This document shows, piece by piece, positions 15,846 through 25,461 of a DNA stretch of 64,000 nucleotides. The stretch spans positions 29,755 to 93,754 of the forward strand of contig JAGASJ010000003.1 of the NCBI GenBank assembly GCA_017621795.1, in the 5' to 3' direction. This DNA is from Oscillospiraceae bacterium (GTDB lineage Bacteria; Bacillota; Clostridia; Oscillospirales; Oscillospiraceae). The position numbers and the translations under genes were made by a program. A model generated the notes under the pieces. The model did not search any database and had not been told where the DNA came from. It saw nothing but the letters and a program-made list of their open reading frames with translations. Position 1 is the stretch's first letter. The number at the start of each line of letters is the position of its first letter.

Positions 15846-18152
15846 ATGTATTTGTCGGTGGAAAGTAAAAGGCTGATACTCTCAGCCGCACGTCGTGCAA
15901 GACAGTACGGGCACAGCTTTGTGGGCAGTGACCATCTACTGCTGGCAATGTGCAGCAGTACCTGCAAAGCAGGGTTTTTACTGCGCGGTGCAGGGGTAGA
16001 GCCGGCGGCAGTAGAGAAACTGGTATTGTTCCAGTGGGGTGTGGGTGGCAAAAACCTGCCCCTTTATCAAGGCTTTTCCGGTGATGTGGCGCGAATCCTG
16101 CGAGGTGCATCCCGGGAGGCGGTGCTGCAGGGGTCTTACCGTGTAGAGACGGAACACCTGCTGCTCTCGATTCTGCGGCAGGAGCACACAGCAGCGCGGC
16201 AGGATCTGCAGCTTTTAGGGGTGGATCTGTCGGCGCTTTTTACAACCGGGGTACAGGGCTTTTTAAAGCCTGTGCCCCCCAAAAAACAGGAGGCGGTTCA
16301 AACGAAGCTATTAGACCAATTCAGTGAGGATTTAATTCAGAAGGCGTCCGCAATGGACCCGGTGATCGGCAGACAGAAGGAAATTGAGACCGTGATCGGC
16401 ATTTTGTCCCGTAAGCATAAGAACAATCCGGCGTTGGTAGGCCCGCCGGGGGTGGGGAAGACGGCCATCGCGGAGGGCCTTGCCCAAAAAATGGCGGCGG
16501 GGGATGTGCCCCCACAGCTGAAAAACAAACGGCTGGTAAGCTTGCACATTGCAAATTTGGTAGCGGGCACGAAATATCGGGGTGAATTTGAGGAACGACT
16601 GCGGGATGTGTTGGCAGAAATCCGACGCAGTGGGGATGTGATCCTGTTCGTGGACGAAATGCACACCATTGTGGGCGCAGGTGCGGCAGAGGGTGCAATC
16701 GACGCTTCCAACATCCTAAAACCGGCTTTAGGGCGGGGGGAGTTGCAAATGATCGGCGCGACCACTGTGGAAGAATACCGCAAATACATCGAAAAGGACG
16801 GGGCGCTGGAACGGCGTTTTCGGCCGGTGCGGATCGAAGAGCCTGACGAGGAGCAAACAATGGAAATTCTGCAGGGTCTGAAGCCGGGCTTGGAGCGACA
16901 CCACGGAATACGCATTGCACAGGAGGCACTGGAGGCGGCGATCAGCCTGTCCAAGCGGTATTTACAGGATCTATACCTGCCGGATAAGGCCATTGATCTG
17001 CTGGATGAGGGTGCTTCCCACGCAAAAATGGAGCAGATGGAGAAAAAGGATGGGGGACAGCTTGCCTTGGAGGAGGCACTGAGCAGAGCCGTTCAGGCAG
17101 GGGAGTTTGAAAAGGCGGCGAAACTGCGGGATGCCCTGGGCGTAAAGACAGGAGGCGGCGGCACACGGCGCACACGGACGGTCAACAGTCAGGACGTGGC
17201 GTGGGCGGTGTCTGTGCGCACCGGTATTCCTGCAGGGCGTCTGAGCCAGAGCAGACGGCAAATGCTGTTGAGCCTGGAGCAGACCCTGAATGCTGAGCTT
17301 ATAGGGCAGGAGACGGCGGTCAAGCAGGTCTGCGCAGTGATACGGCGGGGGCTGTCGGATGTGCGTGATGAGAATCGGCCCGTGGCGGCACTACTGCTGA
17401 CAGGGCCCACAGGGGTGGGGAAAACGGAGCTCTGCAGACAGCTTGCCAAAGCCCTTTACGGCAAGACGGACGCAATGATTCGGCTGGATATGACGGAGTT
17501 TATGGAAAAACAGTCGGTAGCCCGACTCATCGGCGCGCCACCGGGATATGTGGGCTATGAAGAGGGAGGCAAGCTGACGGAAAAAGTACGCCGTCGCCCC
17601 TACTGCATCGTACTGTTGGATGAATTGGAAAAGGCCCACGGGGATGTGGCGGGGCTTCTGCTTCAAATTATGGAGGAAGGAGAATTAACGGATTCCACCG
17701 GTCAGCGGGTCAGCTTCCGCAATGCGGTGGTGGTGATGACCTGCAACCTCAGCGGTGGTATGGGCGGCAGCTTAGGCTTTCAGTCGGAGGGGCAGGAAGC
17801 GCCCTGGGACCGTCAGCTGCGTCAGCATTTTTCGCCTGAATTTATAGGACGGCTGGACGGTATTGTGCCCTTCCAAAGACTGCGGCAAGAGCATAAGCAT
17901 CAAATTATCCGCAAGTATCTGATACAGCTGATAGAGCGTATGGAAAAAAATAAAGTCCAGCTGGTTTTACCAAAAGAACTGCCGATTCACATTGCACAGC
18001 AGGCGGATCTGAAAGGCGGTGCCCGAGATTTACGCCGTATGGTGCAGGAGCAGGTGGAGGCGCCGCTGGCGGAGTACTTGCTGGAGTGCGCCAAAACGCC
18101 TGCGAAAATATATGGGGAATGGAAAGACCACAAAATCACATTTCGCTCATAA
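15846..18152 (+). CDS. ClpC-type AAA+ unfoldase
   Basis: A 768-residue Clp/Hsp100 protein. It has an N-terminal Clp repeat domain (SAARRARQYGHSFVGSDHLLLAM), AAA-1 with Walker A GPPGVGKT near residue 199 and Walker B ILFVDEMHT, a short UVR-like linker (AVQAGEFEKAAKLRDAL) and AAA-2 with Walker A GPTGVGKT near residue 520 and IVLLDELEKA. It unfolds substrates, probably for ClpP. It lacks the usual ctsR-mcsA-mcsB neighbours. RBS AAGGGAGG precedes ATG 15846. The ClpP-like protein of the integrated island (56514) could in principle partner with such ATPases. Confidence 0.88.
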   Translation: MYLSVESKRLILSAARRARQYGHSFVGSDHLLLAMCSSTCKAGFLLRGAGVEPAAVEKLVLFQWGVGGKNLPLYQGFSGDVARILRGASREAVLQGSYRVETEHLLLSILRQEHTAARQDLQLLGVDLSALFTTGVQGFLKPVPPKKQEAVQTKLLDQFSEDLIQKASAMDPVIGRQKEIETVIGILSRKHKNNPALVGPPGVGKTAIAEGLAQKMAAGDVPPQLKNKRLVSLHIANLVAGTKYRGEFEERLRDVLAEIRRSGDVILFVDEMHTIVGAGAAEGAIDASNILKPALGRGELQMIGATTVEEYRKYIEKDGALERRFRPVRIEEPDEEQTMEILQGLKPGLERHHGIRIAQEALEAAISLSKRYLQDLYLPDKAIDLLDEGASHAKMEQMEKKDGGQLALEEALSRAVQAGEFEKAAKLRDALGVKTGGGGTRRTRTVNSQDVAWAVSVRTGIPAGRLSQSRRQMLLSLEQTLNAELIGQETAVKQVCAVIRRGLSDVRDENRPVAALLLTGPTGVGKTELCRQLAKALYGKTDAMIRLDMTEFMEKQSVARLIGAPPGYVGYEEGGKLTEKVRRRPYCIVLLDELEKAHGDVAGLLLQIMEEGELTDSTGQRVSFRNAVVVMTCNLSGGMGGSLGFQSEGQEAPWDRQLRQHFSPEFIGRLDGIVPFQRLRQEHKHQIIRKYLIQLIERMEKNKVQLVLPKELPIHIAQQADLKGGARDLRRMVQEQVEAPLAEYLLECAKTPAKIYGEWKDHKITFRS

Positions 18153-18164
18153 ATGCCTAAAATA

Positions 18165-18176
18165 GAACAAGTGTTC
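18165..18176. promoter_or_regulatory. LexA-box-like palindrome
   Basis: GAACAAGTGTTC matches the core of the Firmicutes LexA/DinR box (GAACRNRYGTTC); the flanking bases are A and T rather than C and G. It sits between clpC and the mraZ promoter, 60 bases before the -35. Confidence 0.35.
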
Positions 18177-18236
18177 TAAAATGTCTAATTTTCCAATTTT
18201 TTCTGTAAAAAATTTGGGGATTTTTACAAAAACCTC

Positions 18237-18265
18237 TTGCTTTTTGACTTTATATCCATTATACT
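18237..18265 (+). promoter_or_regulatory. Promoter of the dcw cluster
   Basis: TTGCTT (18237-18242), a 17-base spacer and TATACT (18260-18265), 60 bases before mraZ. Confidence 0.6.
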
Positions 18266-18274
18266 GTCAGTAAA

Positions 18275-18308
18275 TGGAGCAAAATGGTAGCTAAGTGGAG
18301 TAAAATGG
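18275..18308 (+). promoter_or_regulatory. MraZ operator: four helically phased TGG boxes
   Basis: TGG occurs at 18275, 18285, 18296 and 18306, each (except the third) preceded by AAA; spacing is 10, 11 and 10 bases. This matches the direct TGG-type repeats bound by the ring-shaped MraZ regulator upstream of its own gene. The boxes lie between the promoter and the start codon, so MraZ binding would repress the cluster. Confidence 0.75.
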
Positions 18309-18324
18309 AGAGGAGGTAAGGGTT

Positions 18325-18753
18325 ATGATCGGAAAATACCCTGCAAAGTTAGACGATAAGAACCGTCTTTTTGTCCCTGCAAAGCTGCGCGCGGAGCTGG
18401 GCGAGGATTTTTATGTAACGCTGGGTGTGAACTGTGGCCACCGCTGCCTGACGGTATACACTGCCGCCGACTGGGAAGTGCTGAGCCAAAATTATAATGC
18501 CTTGCCGATTTCTCAGCGCGCTGCCGCAACCAGCCTGATTTTTATGAATGCTGCCCAGTGCAGTCCCGATAAGCAATTCCGTTTCGGTCTGACCCAGTTT
18601 TTGCTGGAGTACGCAGGGATCGGGCGGGATGTAATGGTGGTCGGACGTGCAGGTCAGGCAGAGATTTGGGATGCGGAAGAATTTAGCCGCTTCGAGCAGG
18701 AGAATTTGACCCCCGAAAAGCTGCTTGCCTCTTTGGAGGCCATTGGTCTATGA
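18325..18753 (+). CDS. mraZ: Transcriptional regulator MraZ
   Basis: A 142-residue protein with two AbrB-like SpoVT halves: GKYPAKLDDKNRLFVPAKLR and SPDKQFRFGLTQFLLEYAGI, each with the DxxxR/DxKxR pattern. It controls the dcw operon through the TGG boxes just upstream. RBS GAGGAGGTAAGGG. It overlaps rsmH by four bases (ATGA). Confidence 0.93.
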   Translation: MIGKYPAKLDDKNRLFVPAKLRAELGEDFYVTLGVNCGHRCLTVYTAADWEVLSQNYNALPISQRAAATSLIFMNAAQCSPDKQFRFGLTQFLLEYAGIGRDVMVVGRAGQAEIWDAEEFSRFEQENLTPEKLLASLEAIGL

Positions 18754-19685
18754 GTGCATTTCATCATATTTCCGTTCTGCTGAACGAGTGCATTGAGGGG
18801 CTCAATATTCGCCCCGACGGCATTTATGTAGACGGCACATTGGGCGGTGCCGGTCACTCCTTTCAAATTGCCGCGAAGCTGAAAAACGGCAAGCTGATCG
18901 GTATTGATCGGGATCCGGTCGCCTTAAAGGCGGCAGGGGAACGCCTGGCAGTTTACGGAGAACGGGTGCAGCTGGTTCATTCCAACTTCTGCCGTATGGC
19001 GCAGGTGTTGAAGGAACTGAACATTGCGGGCGTAGATGGCATCCTGTTGGATCTGGGTGTATCCTCTCCGCAGTTGGACGACGGTCAGCGGGGATTTTCC
19101 TATATGGTGGATGCACCGCTGGATATGCGTATGAACAGCGCAGACAGCCTGAGTGCCCACACGGTGGTAAACACCTGGCCTCAGGAAGAATTAAAACGGA
19201 TCCTCTACAGCTACGGCGAAGAACGGTACGCCCCTCAAATTGCGGCGGCCATTTGCCGCAGAAGGGCAGAAAAGCCCATCGAGACCACACTGGAGCTTGT
19301 GGAGATCATTAAAAATGCTATGCCTCCTGCGGCACTGCGGGAAAAGCAGCATCCGGCAAAGCGCAGCTTTCAAGCCATTCGCATTGCGGTCAACGATGAG
19401 CTGGGGGCAGTGGAGCAGATCATGAAGGATGCCGTAGAGCTTTTAAATCCCGGCGGACGGCTGTGTATCATCACCTTCCATTCCCTGGAAGACCGTATTG
19501 TAAAGCTTGGAATGCAGGATGCGGCAAAAGGCTGTATCTGCCCGCCCAACTTTCCGGTGTGTGTTTGCGGCAAGAAGCCGAAGGTGAAAATCATTACAAG
19601 AAAGCCCATTGTGGCATCAGATGAAGAATTGGAAGTAAACCCCAGAAGCAGAAGCGCCAAGCTGCGCATTTGCGAAAAAATATAG
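18750..19685 (+). CDS. rsmH: 16S rRNA (cytosine-1402-N4)-methyltransferase
   Basis: A 311-residue SAM methyltransferase beginning FHHISVLLNECIEGL, with DGTLGGAGHS (SAM motif), DGILLDLGVSSPQLD and RSAKLRI near the C-terminus, all RsmH/MraW hallmarks. It modifies the same nucleotide as RsmI (13866-14699). Second gene of the dcw operon. Confidence 0.96.
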   Translation: MSAFHHISVLLNECIEGLNIRPDGIYVDGTLGGAGHSFQIAAKLKNGKLIGIDRDPVALKAAGERLAVYGERVQLVHSNFCRMAQVLKELNIAGVDGILLDLGVSSPQLDDGQRGFSYMVDAPLDMRMNSADSLSAHTVVNTWPQEELKRILYSYGEERYAPQIAAAICRRRAEKPIETTLELVEIIKNAMPPAALREKQHPAKRSFQAIRIAVNDELGAVEQIMKDAVELLNPGGRLCIITFHSLEDRIVKLGMQDAAKGCICPPNFPVCVCGKKPKVKIITRKPIVASDEELEVNPRSRSAKLRICEKI

Positions 19686-19701
19686 AAAGGTGGAAAAGCA
19701 G

Positions 19702-20169
19702 ATGGCAAGAAAAATCGATGTACTGTATGTCAACGGTTATACTGAAGGCTCTGCGGCCCGTAAAATTGCCCCTGCTTTTCCGGAAGCAAAGCCTCAGAGA
19801 AAGCCCAGGGCGCGAAACAAGCGGCGGGTCATTGCCATTGATCCGGTGGCCATCGGAAGCATCATTGTGGCGGTATTTTTGCTGGTGATGATGGTATTTG
19901 GAATGACCACGTATCAAAATGCGGTGGAAGATGCCCAAATGATGGAAAATTATCTGCATTCTCTGCAAAACGAGAATGAGGCCCTCTCTGCGCAGCTTTG
20001 GGAGGATGTCGATTTAGCGGAGGTAGAGCGAACAGCGCTGGCATTGGGTATGGTGCCAAAGGATAGCATACCTGTTCACCGGATCCAGCTTCAGGAGCCT
20101 GTCCCGCAGGAGTCCGAGAGCGATTGGCTCGATCAATTGGTGGCAATACTGACGAATCTTTTTGCATAA
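19702..20169 (+). CDS. FtsL-like divisome protein
   Basis: A 155-residue bitopic protein. A basic cytoplasmic region of about 50 residues (KPRARNKRR) is followed by one membrane helix (SIIVAVFLLVMMVFGMTTY) and a short coiled coil (MMENYLHSLQNENEALSAQL). Position between rsmH and the PBP and this topology identify it as the FtsL component of the septal FtsQLB complex; sequence similarity is too low for direct proof. ATG 19702 is preferred over GTG 19690 because AAAGGTGG then has an 8-base gap. Confidence 0.7.
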   Translation: MARKIDVLYVNGYTEGSAARKIAPAFPEAKPQRKPRARNKRRVIAIDPVAIGSIIVAVFLLVMMVFGMTTYQNAVEDAQMMENYLHSLQNENEALSAQLWEDVDLAEVERTALALGMVPKDSIPVHRIQLQEPVPQESESDWLDQLVAILTNLFA

Positions 20170-20273
20170 AGATTGTCCCGGCCAATAGACTGAAATAGCA
20201 GCTCAAATGGGCGGCAAGGGATTCCCTTGCTGCCCTTGCTTGCTAAAAAGGGTTGGATGAAAGGTCGGGAAAT

Positions 20274-22610
20274 ATGGGTAAAAAGCGGCAAAAAAAGCAG
20301 TATGGTCGCCTGCGTGGAGACAGCGGACAGCAAAGGCGCACGCGAATCGTGGCGTGGATCCTAAGCGCTGTGGTATTTCTCCCGTGTGGGATACAGCTTT
20401 ACCGACTGATGATCGTGCAGTATGATTTTTACAGACAAAAGGCGCTGGATAATCAGACCCGCACCACTTTTGTTGCGCCTGCCCGGGGGGACATTTACGA
20501 CTGCAATATGCAGCTTTTGGCCTATAATGAGGATCGGGAGAATGTGTACCTGAATCCCCACCGATTGCGGCAGTTTGATGTAGATATAGAAAAGATGGCA
20601 CAGTTTCTTGCGCCCCTGGTGCAGAAAGACGCCTCCTGGATCGAAGCGCAGGCAGAGGATACCTCTATGCGCTACAAGCAGATCGCCACAGGTGTGGATC
20701 GGGAAACAGCCGCGGCGATCCGTGCGTATATTGCCGAGGATGATGTTGACGGCATCCATTTAGAGCCGGCGGTGCAAAGATGCTACCCCTACGGAAGCCT
20801 GGGCTGTCAGGTGCTTGGATTTGTAAACAGCTCCAATGAGGGGGCGGAAGGGGTAGAGGCCGCCTACAATGGATTTTTGCAGGGCGGTATGGGGAAGACC
20901 ATCTCCTCTACCGGCAATAACGAAACAGATATGCCCTATCCTTATGAAGCGTTCCTGGCGGGCAAGCAGGGCTGTGATGTGGTGCTCACCCTGGACATCA
21001 CCGTACAGGCTTGCCTGGAAAAACAGATGGCCGCCGCCATTGACCGCTACGATGTACAAAACGGCGCGTTCGGGATGGTGATGGATGCCTCCACCGGAGC
21101 GATCCTGGCAATGGCAACCTTGGGTGGCTATGACCCGAATGTGTATAACCAAATAGCCGATGAAGAAAAGGCGGCAGAGCTGGAGCAGCTGCGGCAGGCA
21201 TACTTATCCTGCGAGGAAGGCAGTGCCGCCTACGAGGAAGGAAAAAAGAAGTATAACGAGGAACTGAAAAATGCACAGCTGAAGCAGTGGCGCAACCGAT
21301 GCATCAGCGACGGCTATGAGCCGGGGTCCACCTTTAAGCTGATGACCTTGGCGGCGGCCTTGGATACAGGTGCCGTAACGCTAAACAGTTCTTTTCATTG
21401 CAGTGGCTCAGAGCATATTGCGGGGCGCAGTCAGCTTTTGCACTGCTGGCGTTCCACAGGCCACGGCCCACAGCAAACGCCCCAGGCGTTACAGAATTCC
21501 TGCAACTTGGCATTTGCCCATATTGCGCTGTCCTTGGGCGGAAGCCGTTTTTATGAGTATGTGGAGCGCTTTGGAATATTGGAAAAAACAGGCATCGACC
21601 TTTACGGGGAAAGTAAAGGCGTGTTTTTCGACCGTTCCATCGTCACCGATACGGACAAATGGGGCACAGCCTCTCTGACCTCCGGATCATTCGGTCAGAC
21701 CTTTAAGCTGACACCGCTGCAGCTTGTACGGGCAGTGGCCGCGGTGGTGAACGGGGGATACCTGCTGGAGCCGTATGTGGTATCAGAGGTGCTGGATGCA
21801 CAGGGGAATACGGTGCTCAAGCAAGAGCCAACGGTACTGCGTCAGGTCATTTCCGAAGAGACCTCCCGCACGATGTGCACTCTGATGGAATCGGTGGTCA
21901 CCCAGGGAACGGCAAAAAACGCCCAGGTCTACGGCTTCTCCATTGGCGGGAAAACCGGCACCAGCGAGAAGGTTGACGTGCTGGATGAAAGCGGAAATCC
22001 CACACTGGATAAAATTGTATCCTTTATAGGGGTTGCGCCGATGGATCATCCGAAGTATATTGTACTGGTGGCGCTGGACACCCCCTCACGGAAAACCGGG
22101 CTGTATATCTCCGGCGGTGTGATGGCGGCGCCTACGGTGGGCGCAGTGCTTGCAGACATTCTGCCGTATTTGGGGGTTGCCCCCGAATATCCCCGGGAGG
22201 ATGCGGCGGCGCGGCAGATCACGGTTGAAGATTATACAGGTCTTACAAAGCAGGAAGTGGAACAAAAGCTGAAGGAGCAGCAGCTTACTGCAGTGCTTTC
22301 AGGCACAGCGCAGGCTGTTACGGCGCAGATCCCTGCACCGGGAACGGTGATTTCGGGGGACAGCCAGCTGATGTTGTATTTCGGTCCACAGCCGGATACG
22401 CAGTATGTGACCGTGCCTGATTTTTGGGGGCTGAACCATCAGCAGGCACTTCAAAAAGCCAGTGCCGCAGGACTGTATATGCTGCCCCGGGGCAACGACA
22501 GCGGCGCACCCACAGTGAAGGTGACGATGCAATCTCACGGCAAGGATACACAGGTGCCAAGAGGCACGGTGATCACCCTGACGTTTACAGATACGGATAT
22601 TCAAAACTGA
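20274..22610 (+). CDS. Class B penicillin-binding protein with PASTA repeats (SpoVD/FtsI type)
   Basis: A 778-residue protein: an N-terminal membrane helix (IVAWILSAVVFLPCGIQLY), a PBP dimerisation domain starting APARGDIYD, and a transpeptidase with STFK, SCN and KTGTSEK motifs. Two PASTA repeats follow (ITVEDYTGLTKQEVEQKLKE and VPDFWGLNHQQALQKA). It cross-links septal or spore peptidoglycan outside the membrane with FtsW. ATG 20274 has AAAGG 9 bases upstream; the TTG at 20253 is less convincing. In Clostridia the dcw PBP with PASTA may serve division and sporulation. Confidence 0.88.
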   Translation: MGKKRQKKQYGRLRGDSGQQRRTRIVAWILSAVVFLPCGIQLYRLMIVQYDFYRQKALDNQTRTTFVAPARGDIYDCNMQLLAYNEDRENVYLNPHRLRQFDVDIEKMAQFLAPLVQKDASWIEAQAEDTSMRYKQIATGVDRETAAAIRAYIAEDDVDGIHLEPAVQRCYPYGSLGCQVLGFVNSSNEGAEGVEAAYNGFLQGGMGKTISSTGNNETDMPYPYEAFLAGKQGCDVVLTLDITVQACLEKQMAAAIDRYDVQNGAFGMVMDASTGAILAMATLGGYDPNVYNQIADEEKAAELEQLRQAYLSCEEGSAAYEEGKKKYNEELKNAQLKQWRNRCISDGYEPGSTFKLMTLAAALDTGAVTLNSSFHCSGSEHIAGRSQLLHCWRSTGHGPQQTPQALQNSCNLAFAHIALSLGGSRFYEYVERFGILEKTGIDLYGESKGVFFDRSIVTDTDKWGTASLTSGSFGQTFKLTPLQLVRAVAAVVNGGYLLEPYVVSEVLDAQGNTVLKQEPTVLRQVISEETSRTMCTLMESVVTQGTAKNAQVYGFSIGGKTGTSEKVDVLDESGNPTLDKIVSFIGVAPMDHPKYIVLVALDTPSRKTGLYISGGVMAAPTVGAVLADILPYLGVAPEYPREDAAARQITVEDYTGLTKQEVEQKLKEQQLTAVLSGTAQAVTAQIPAPGTVISGDSQLMLYFGPQPDTQYVTVPDFWGLNHQQALQKASAAGLYMLPRGNDSGAPTVKVTMQSHGKDTQVPRGTVITLTFTDTDIQN

Positions 22611-22635
22611 AGCATACAGCACAAAGGAGCAAAAA

Positions 22636-24069
22636 ATGAAATTAAGTGCACTTTTGAAGGGCGTAGAGGTTCTGGAAGCCCACGCCGATATGGATTTGGA
22701 AATACATCATATTGCCAATGACTCCCGAAAGGTGGAAAAGGGAGATCTGTTTATGTCTATTTCCGGCTTTACCACCAACGGCAATCGGTTTATTCCCGTT
22801 GCGATGGAAAAGGGTGCGGCAGTGGTGGTCACCGCAACCAAGCCGGCGGAAAATGTGCCTTATATTTTGGTGGCATCCGACCGATTGGCTATGGCACAAA
22901 TTGCCGCCAATTACTACGACCATCCTGCAAAGAAGCTGAAAATGGTGGGTGTTACCGGTACCAATGGCAAAACAACAGTCACCCTTTTGGTAAAGCACAT
23001 TTTGGAAACGGTGCAGGGTGCGAAGGTGGGCCTGATCGGCACCATGGAAAACCTGATCGGTGAGGAAGTCGTGCCTACAGAGCGTACCACGCCGGAGAGT
23101 CCTGAATTACAGGCGTTGTTTGCCCGTATGGTGGATGCAGGCTGCAGCTATGGGGTGATGGAGGTTTCTTCCCACGCCATTGCATTGGAACGGGTGGGCG
23201 GTGTGCACTACGATGTTGCCGCCTTTACCAACCTGACCGAGGACCATTTGGACTTCCACAAAACCATGGAAAACTACGGTGAAACGAAGGCAATGCTTTT
23301 TGCCCGTTCCCATAAGGCGGTATTGAATCAGGATGACAGTTGGTATTTTCTGATGGCATCTAAGGCCGCCTGTCCCGTTTTGACCACCGGCCTGTCTTCT
23401 GATGCGGGGCTGTACGCCACGGACCTGGAGCTGGTGGCCGACGGCATTCACTTTACTGCCCATTACGGACAGGAGCAGGCGTTTGTATATTTACCCATTC
23501 CCGGAAAATTCACGGTGTATAATGCGCTGACGGCGCTGGGTATTGCACTGGCACTGGATATTGACCTGCAGACAGCGGCGGCGGCACTGAAAACCGCCAA
23601 AGGTGTAAAGGGCAGGGTAGAGGTGGTGCCCACAGAGGGGAAAGACTACACGGTGCTGATCGACTATGCGCATACCCCCGACGGCCTGCAAAATGTGCTC
23701 AGCGCGGTAAAAGGCTTCTGTAAAGGCCGCCTGATCGCCGTGTTTGGCTGTGGCGGTGACCGTGATCCGATGAAACGGCCCATTATGGGCAGGATCGGTG
23801 CGGAAATTGCGGATATTGCAGTGATCACCTCCGATAACCCCCGCACAGAAAACCCCCACGCCATCATTGAGGAAATCCTGTCAGGTGTGGCTGACCGCAG
23901 TAATTGTGCGGTAATCGAAAACCGCATAGAAGCCATTCATTATGCTATGGACATTGCGCAAAAAGATGATATAATTGTATTGGCTGGTAAGGGCCATGAA
24001 ACTTATCAGGAAATTTGCGGCGTAAAAAGCCACCTGGATGAGCGGGAGGAAGTCGCAAAGTATTTGTGA
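22636..24069 (+). CDS. murE: UDP-N-acetylmuramoyl-tripeptide synthetase
   Basis: A 477-residue Mur ligase with GVTGTNGKTT (P-loop), the carbamylated-lysine region and DNPRTENP. The DNPR motif is the marker for meso-diaminopimelate as substrate, so this organism probably has DAP-type peptidoglycan. It adds the third residue of the stem peptide in the cytoplasm. Preceded by AAAGGAGC. Confidence 0.93.
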   Translation: MKLSALLKGVEVLEAHADMDLEIHHIANDSRKVEKGDLFMSISGFTTNGNRFIPVAMEKGAAVVVTATKPAENVPYILVASDRLAMAQIAANYYDHPAKKLKMVGVTGTNGKTTVTLLVKHILETVQGAKVGLIGTMENLIGEEVVPTERTTPESPELQALFARMVDAGCSYGVMEVSSHAIALERVGGVHYDVAAFTNLTEDHLDFHKTMENYGETKAMLFARSHKAVLNQDDSWYFLMASKAACPVLTTGLSSDAGLYATDLELVADGIHFTAHYGQEQAFVYLPIPGKFTVYNALTALGIALALDIDLQTAAAALKTAKGVKGRVEVVPTEGKDYTVLIDYAHTPDGLQNVLSAVKGFCKGRLIAVFGCGGDRDPMKRPIMGRIGAEIADIAVITSDNPRTENPHAIIEEILSGVADRSNCAVIENRIEAIHYAMDIAQKDDIIVLAGKGHETYQEICGVKSHLDEREEVAKYL

Positions 24070-24084
24070 ATCGAGGAAAATGTA

Positions 24085-25446
24085 ATGGCTCAGATTACAT
24101 TACAGCAGGCCGCCCTGTGGTGTGGTGGCCACGTTGCGGAAAAATATAGAAACGTCGCATTTGACGGTGCCCATTTTGATTCCAGAAAACTGCAAAAAGG
24201 GCAGCTGTTCGTTGCGTTGGTGGCGGCACGGGACGGTCACGATTTCATTCCCGCCGCTATTGAAAAGGGTGCGGCGGCAGTGCTCTGCAGCCGTATAACG
24301 GGGGATTATCCCGCCATCGTGGTGGAGGATACCCACATCGCCTTAGGGCAGATCGCCGCAGGCTATCTGAAGCAGATGGATGCCCAGATTATCGGCGTCA
24401 CCGGTTCGGTGGGGAAAAGCACCACCAAAGAGATGATCGCATCCGTGGCGGCGACCACCTACAAGGTGTGTAAAACACCTGCAAACCACAATAACGATTT
24501 GGGTCTGCCTGCCGCAGTGCTGGCAATGGACGCAGATACCCGTGTTGTGGTGCTGGAAATGGGCATGAGCCATTTCGGAGAAATTGAATACCTGTCCCGG
24601 ATTGCAAATCCCCGGCTGGGCGTGATCATCAACGTGGGCACGATGCACATTGAAAATTTAGGCTCACGGGAAGGGATCCTGCAGGCAAAGCTGGAAATTA
24701 CCAAGGGAATGCCCCGAGACGGCAAGCTGTTTCTCTACGGAGATAATGACCTTTTGTGGAGCGTACGGGAGGAGCTGCCTGTAGAGAGCACTTATTTCGG
24801 CGTCTCCAACGAAAAATGCGACCTGCAGGCCTGTAATATACAGCAGCGCAGTGACGGCATCTGCTTTGATGTCCGTTATAGCGGCGGAGAATTTCCGGTG
24901 TATCTGCCCTTGGAGGGTGCCCATTATGTTTCTGATGCCATGGCGGCGATCAGCGTGGGACTGGAGCTGGGCATTTCTGTAGAGCACATTCAAAAAGGAC
25001 TTGCCGCTTTTCAGAATATGGAAGGTCGGCAGGAGATTTTCGATTATCAGGGCATCACAGTGATCAAAGACTGCTATAATGCAGGCCCCGAATCCATGGC
25101 GGCGGCACTGCAGGTGCTGAAAAATCGCCCGGGGCGAAAAATCGCGGTGCTGGGTGATATGCTGGAGCTGGGGGCGCACAGCCGTCAGGCGCACTTTGAA
25201 ACAGGTGTGATCGCGGCAAAATGCGCAGATGTGCTGATGTGCTATGGTCCGGAGTGCGTGGCAATGGCCGAAGGCGCGCTGAAAGGCGGTATGAAAAAGG
25301 AATTATTGTACCATTTTACAGATCGCGATTTACTGGCAGAAGCATTGCGGCAGCTTGCGGCGCCCGGGGACGTGATGCTGTTTAAAGGCTCTCGAGGAAT
25401 GAAGATGGAGCTGGCACTGGAACAGTTTATGAAGAAAGAGAGTTAA
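24085..25446 (+). CDS. murF: UDP-N-acetylmuramoyl-tripeptide--D-alanyl-D-alanine ligase
   Basis: A 453-residue Mur ligase with GVTGSVGKSTTKEM (P-loop), NNDLGLPAAVL and YNAGPESMAAAL, all typical of MurF. It adds D-Ala-D-Ala to complete the pentapeptide. It starts 15 bases after murE. Confidence 0.94.
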   Translation: MAQITLQQAALWCGGHVAEKYRNVAFDGAHFDSRKLQKGQLFVALVAARDGHDFIPAAIEKGAAAVLCSRITGDYPAIVVEDTHIALGQIAAGYLKQMDAQIIGVTGSVGKSTTKEMIASVAATTYKVCKTPANHNNDLGLPAAVLAMDADTRVVVLEMGMSHFGEIEYLSRIANPRLGVIINVGTMHIENLGSREGILQAKLEITKGMPRDGKLFLYGDNDLLWSVREELPVESTYFGVSNEKCDLQACNIQQRSDGICFDVRYSGGEFPVYLPLEGAHYVSDAMAAISVGLELGISVEHIQKGLAAFQNMEGRQEIFDYQGITVIKDCYNAGPESMAAALQVLKNRPGRKIAVLGDMLELGAHSRQAHFETGVIAAKCADVLMCYGPECVAMAEGALKGGMKKELLYHFTDRDLLAEALRQLAAPGDVMLFKGSRGMKMELALEQFMKKES

Positions 25447-25461
25447 TTGGAGGATATACTT

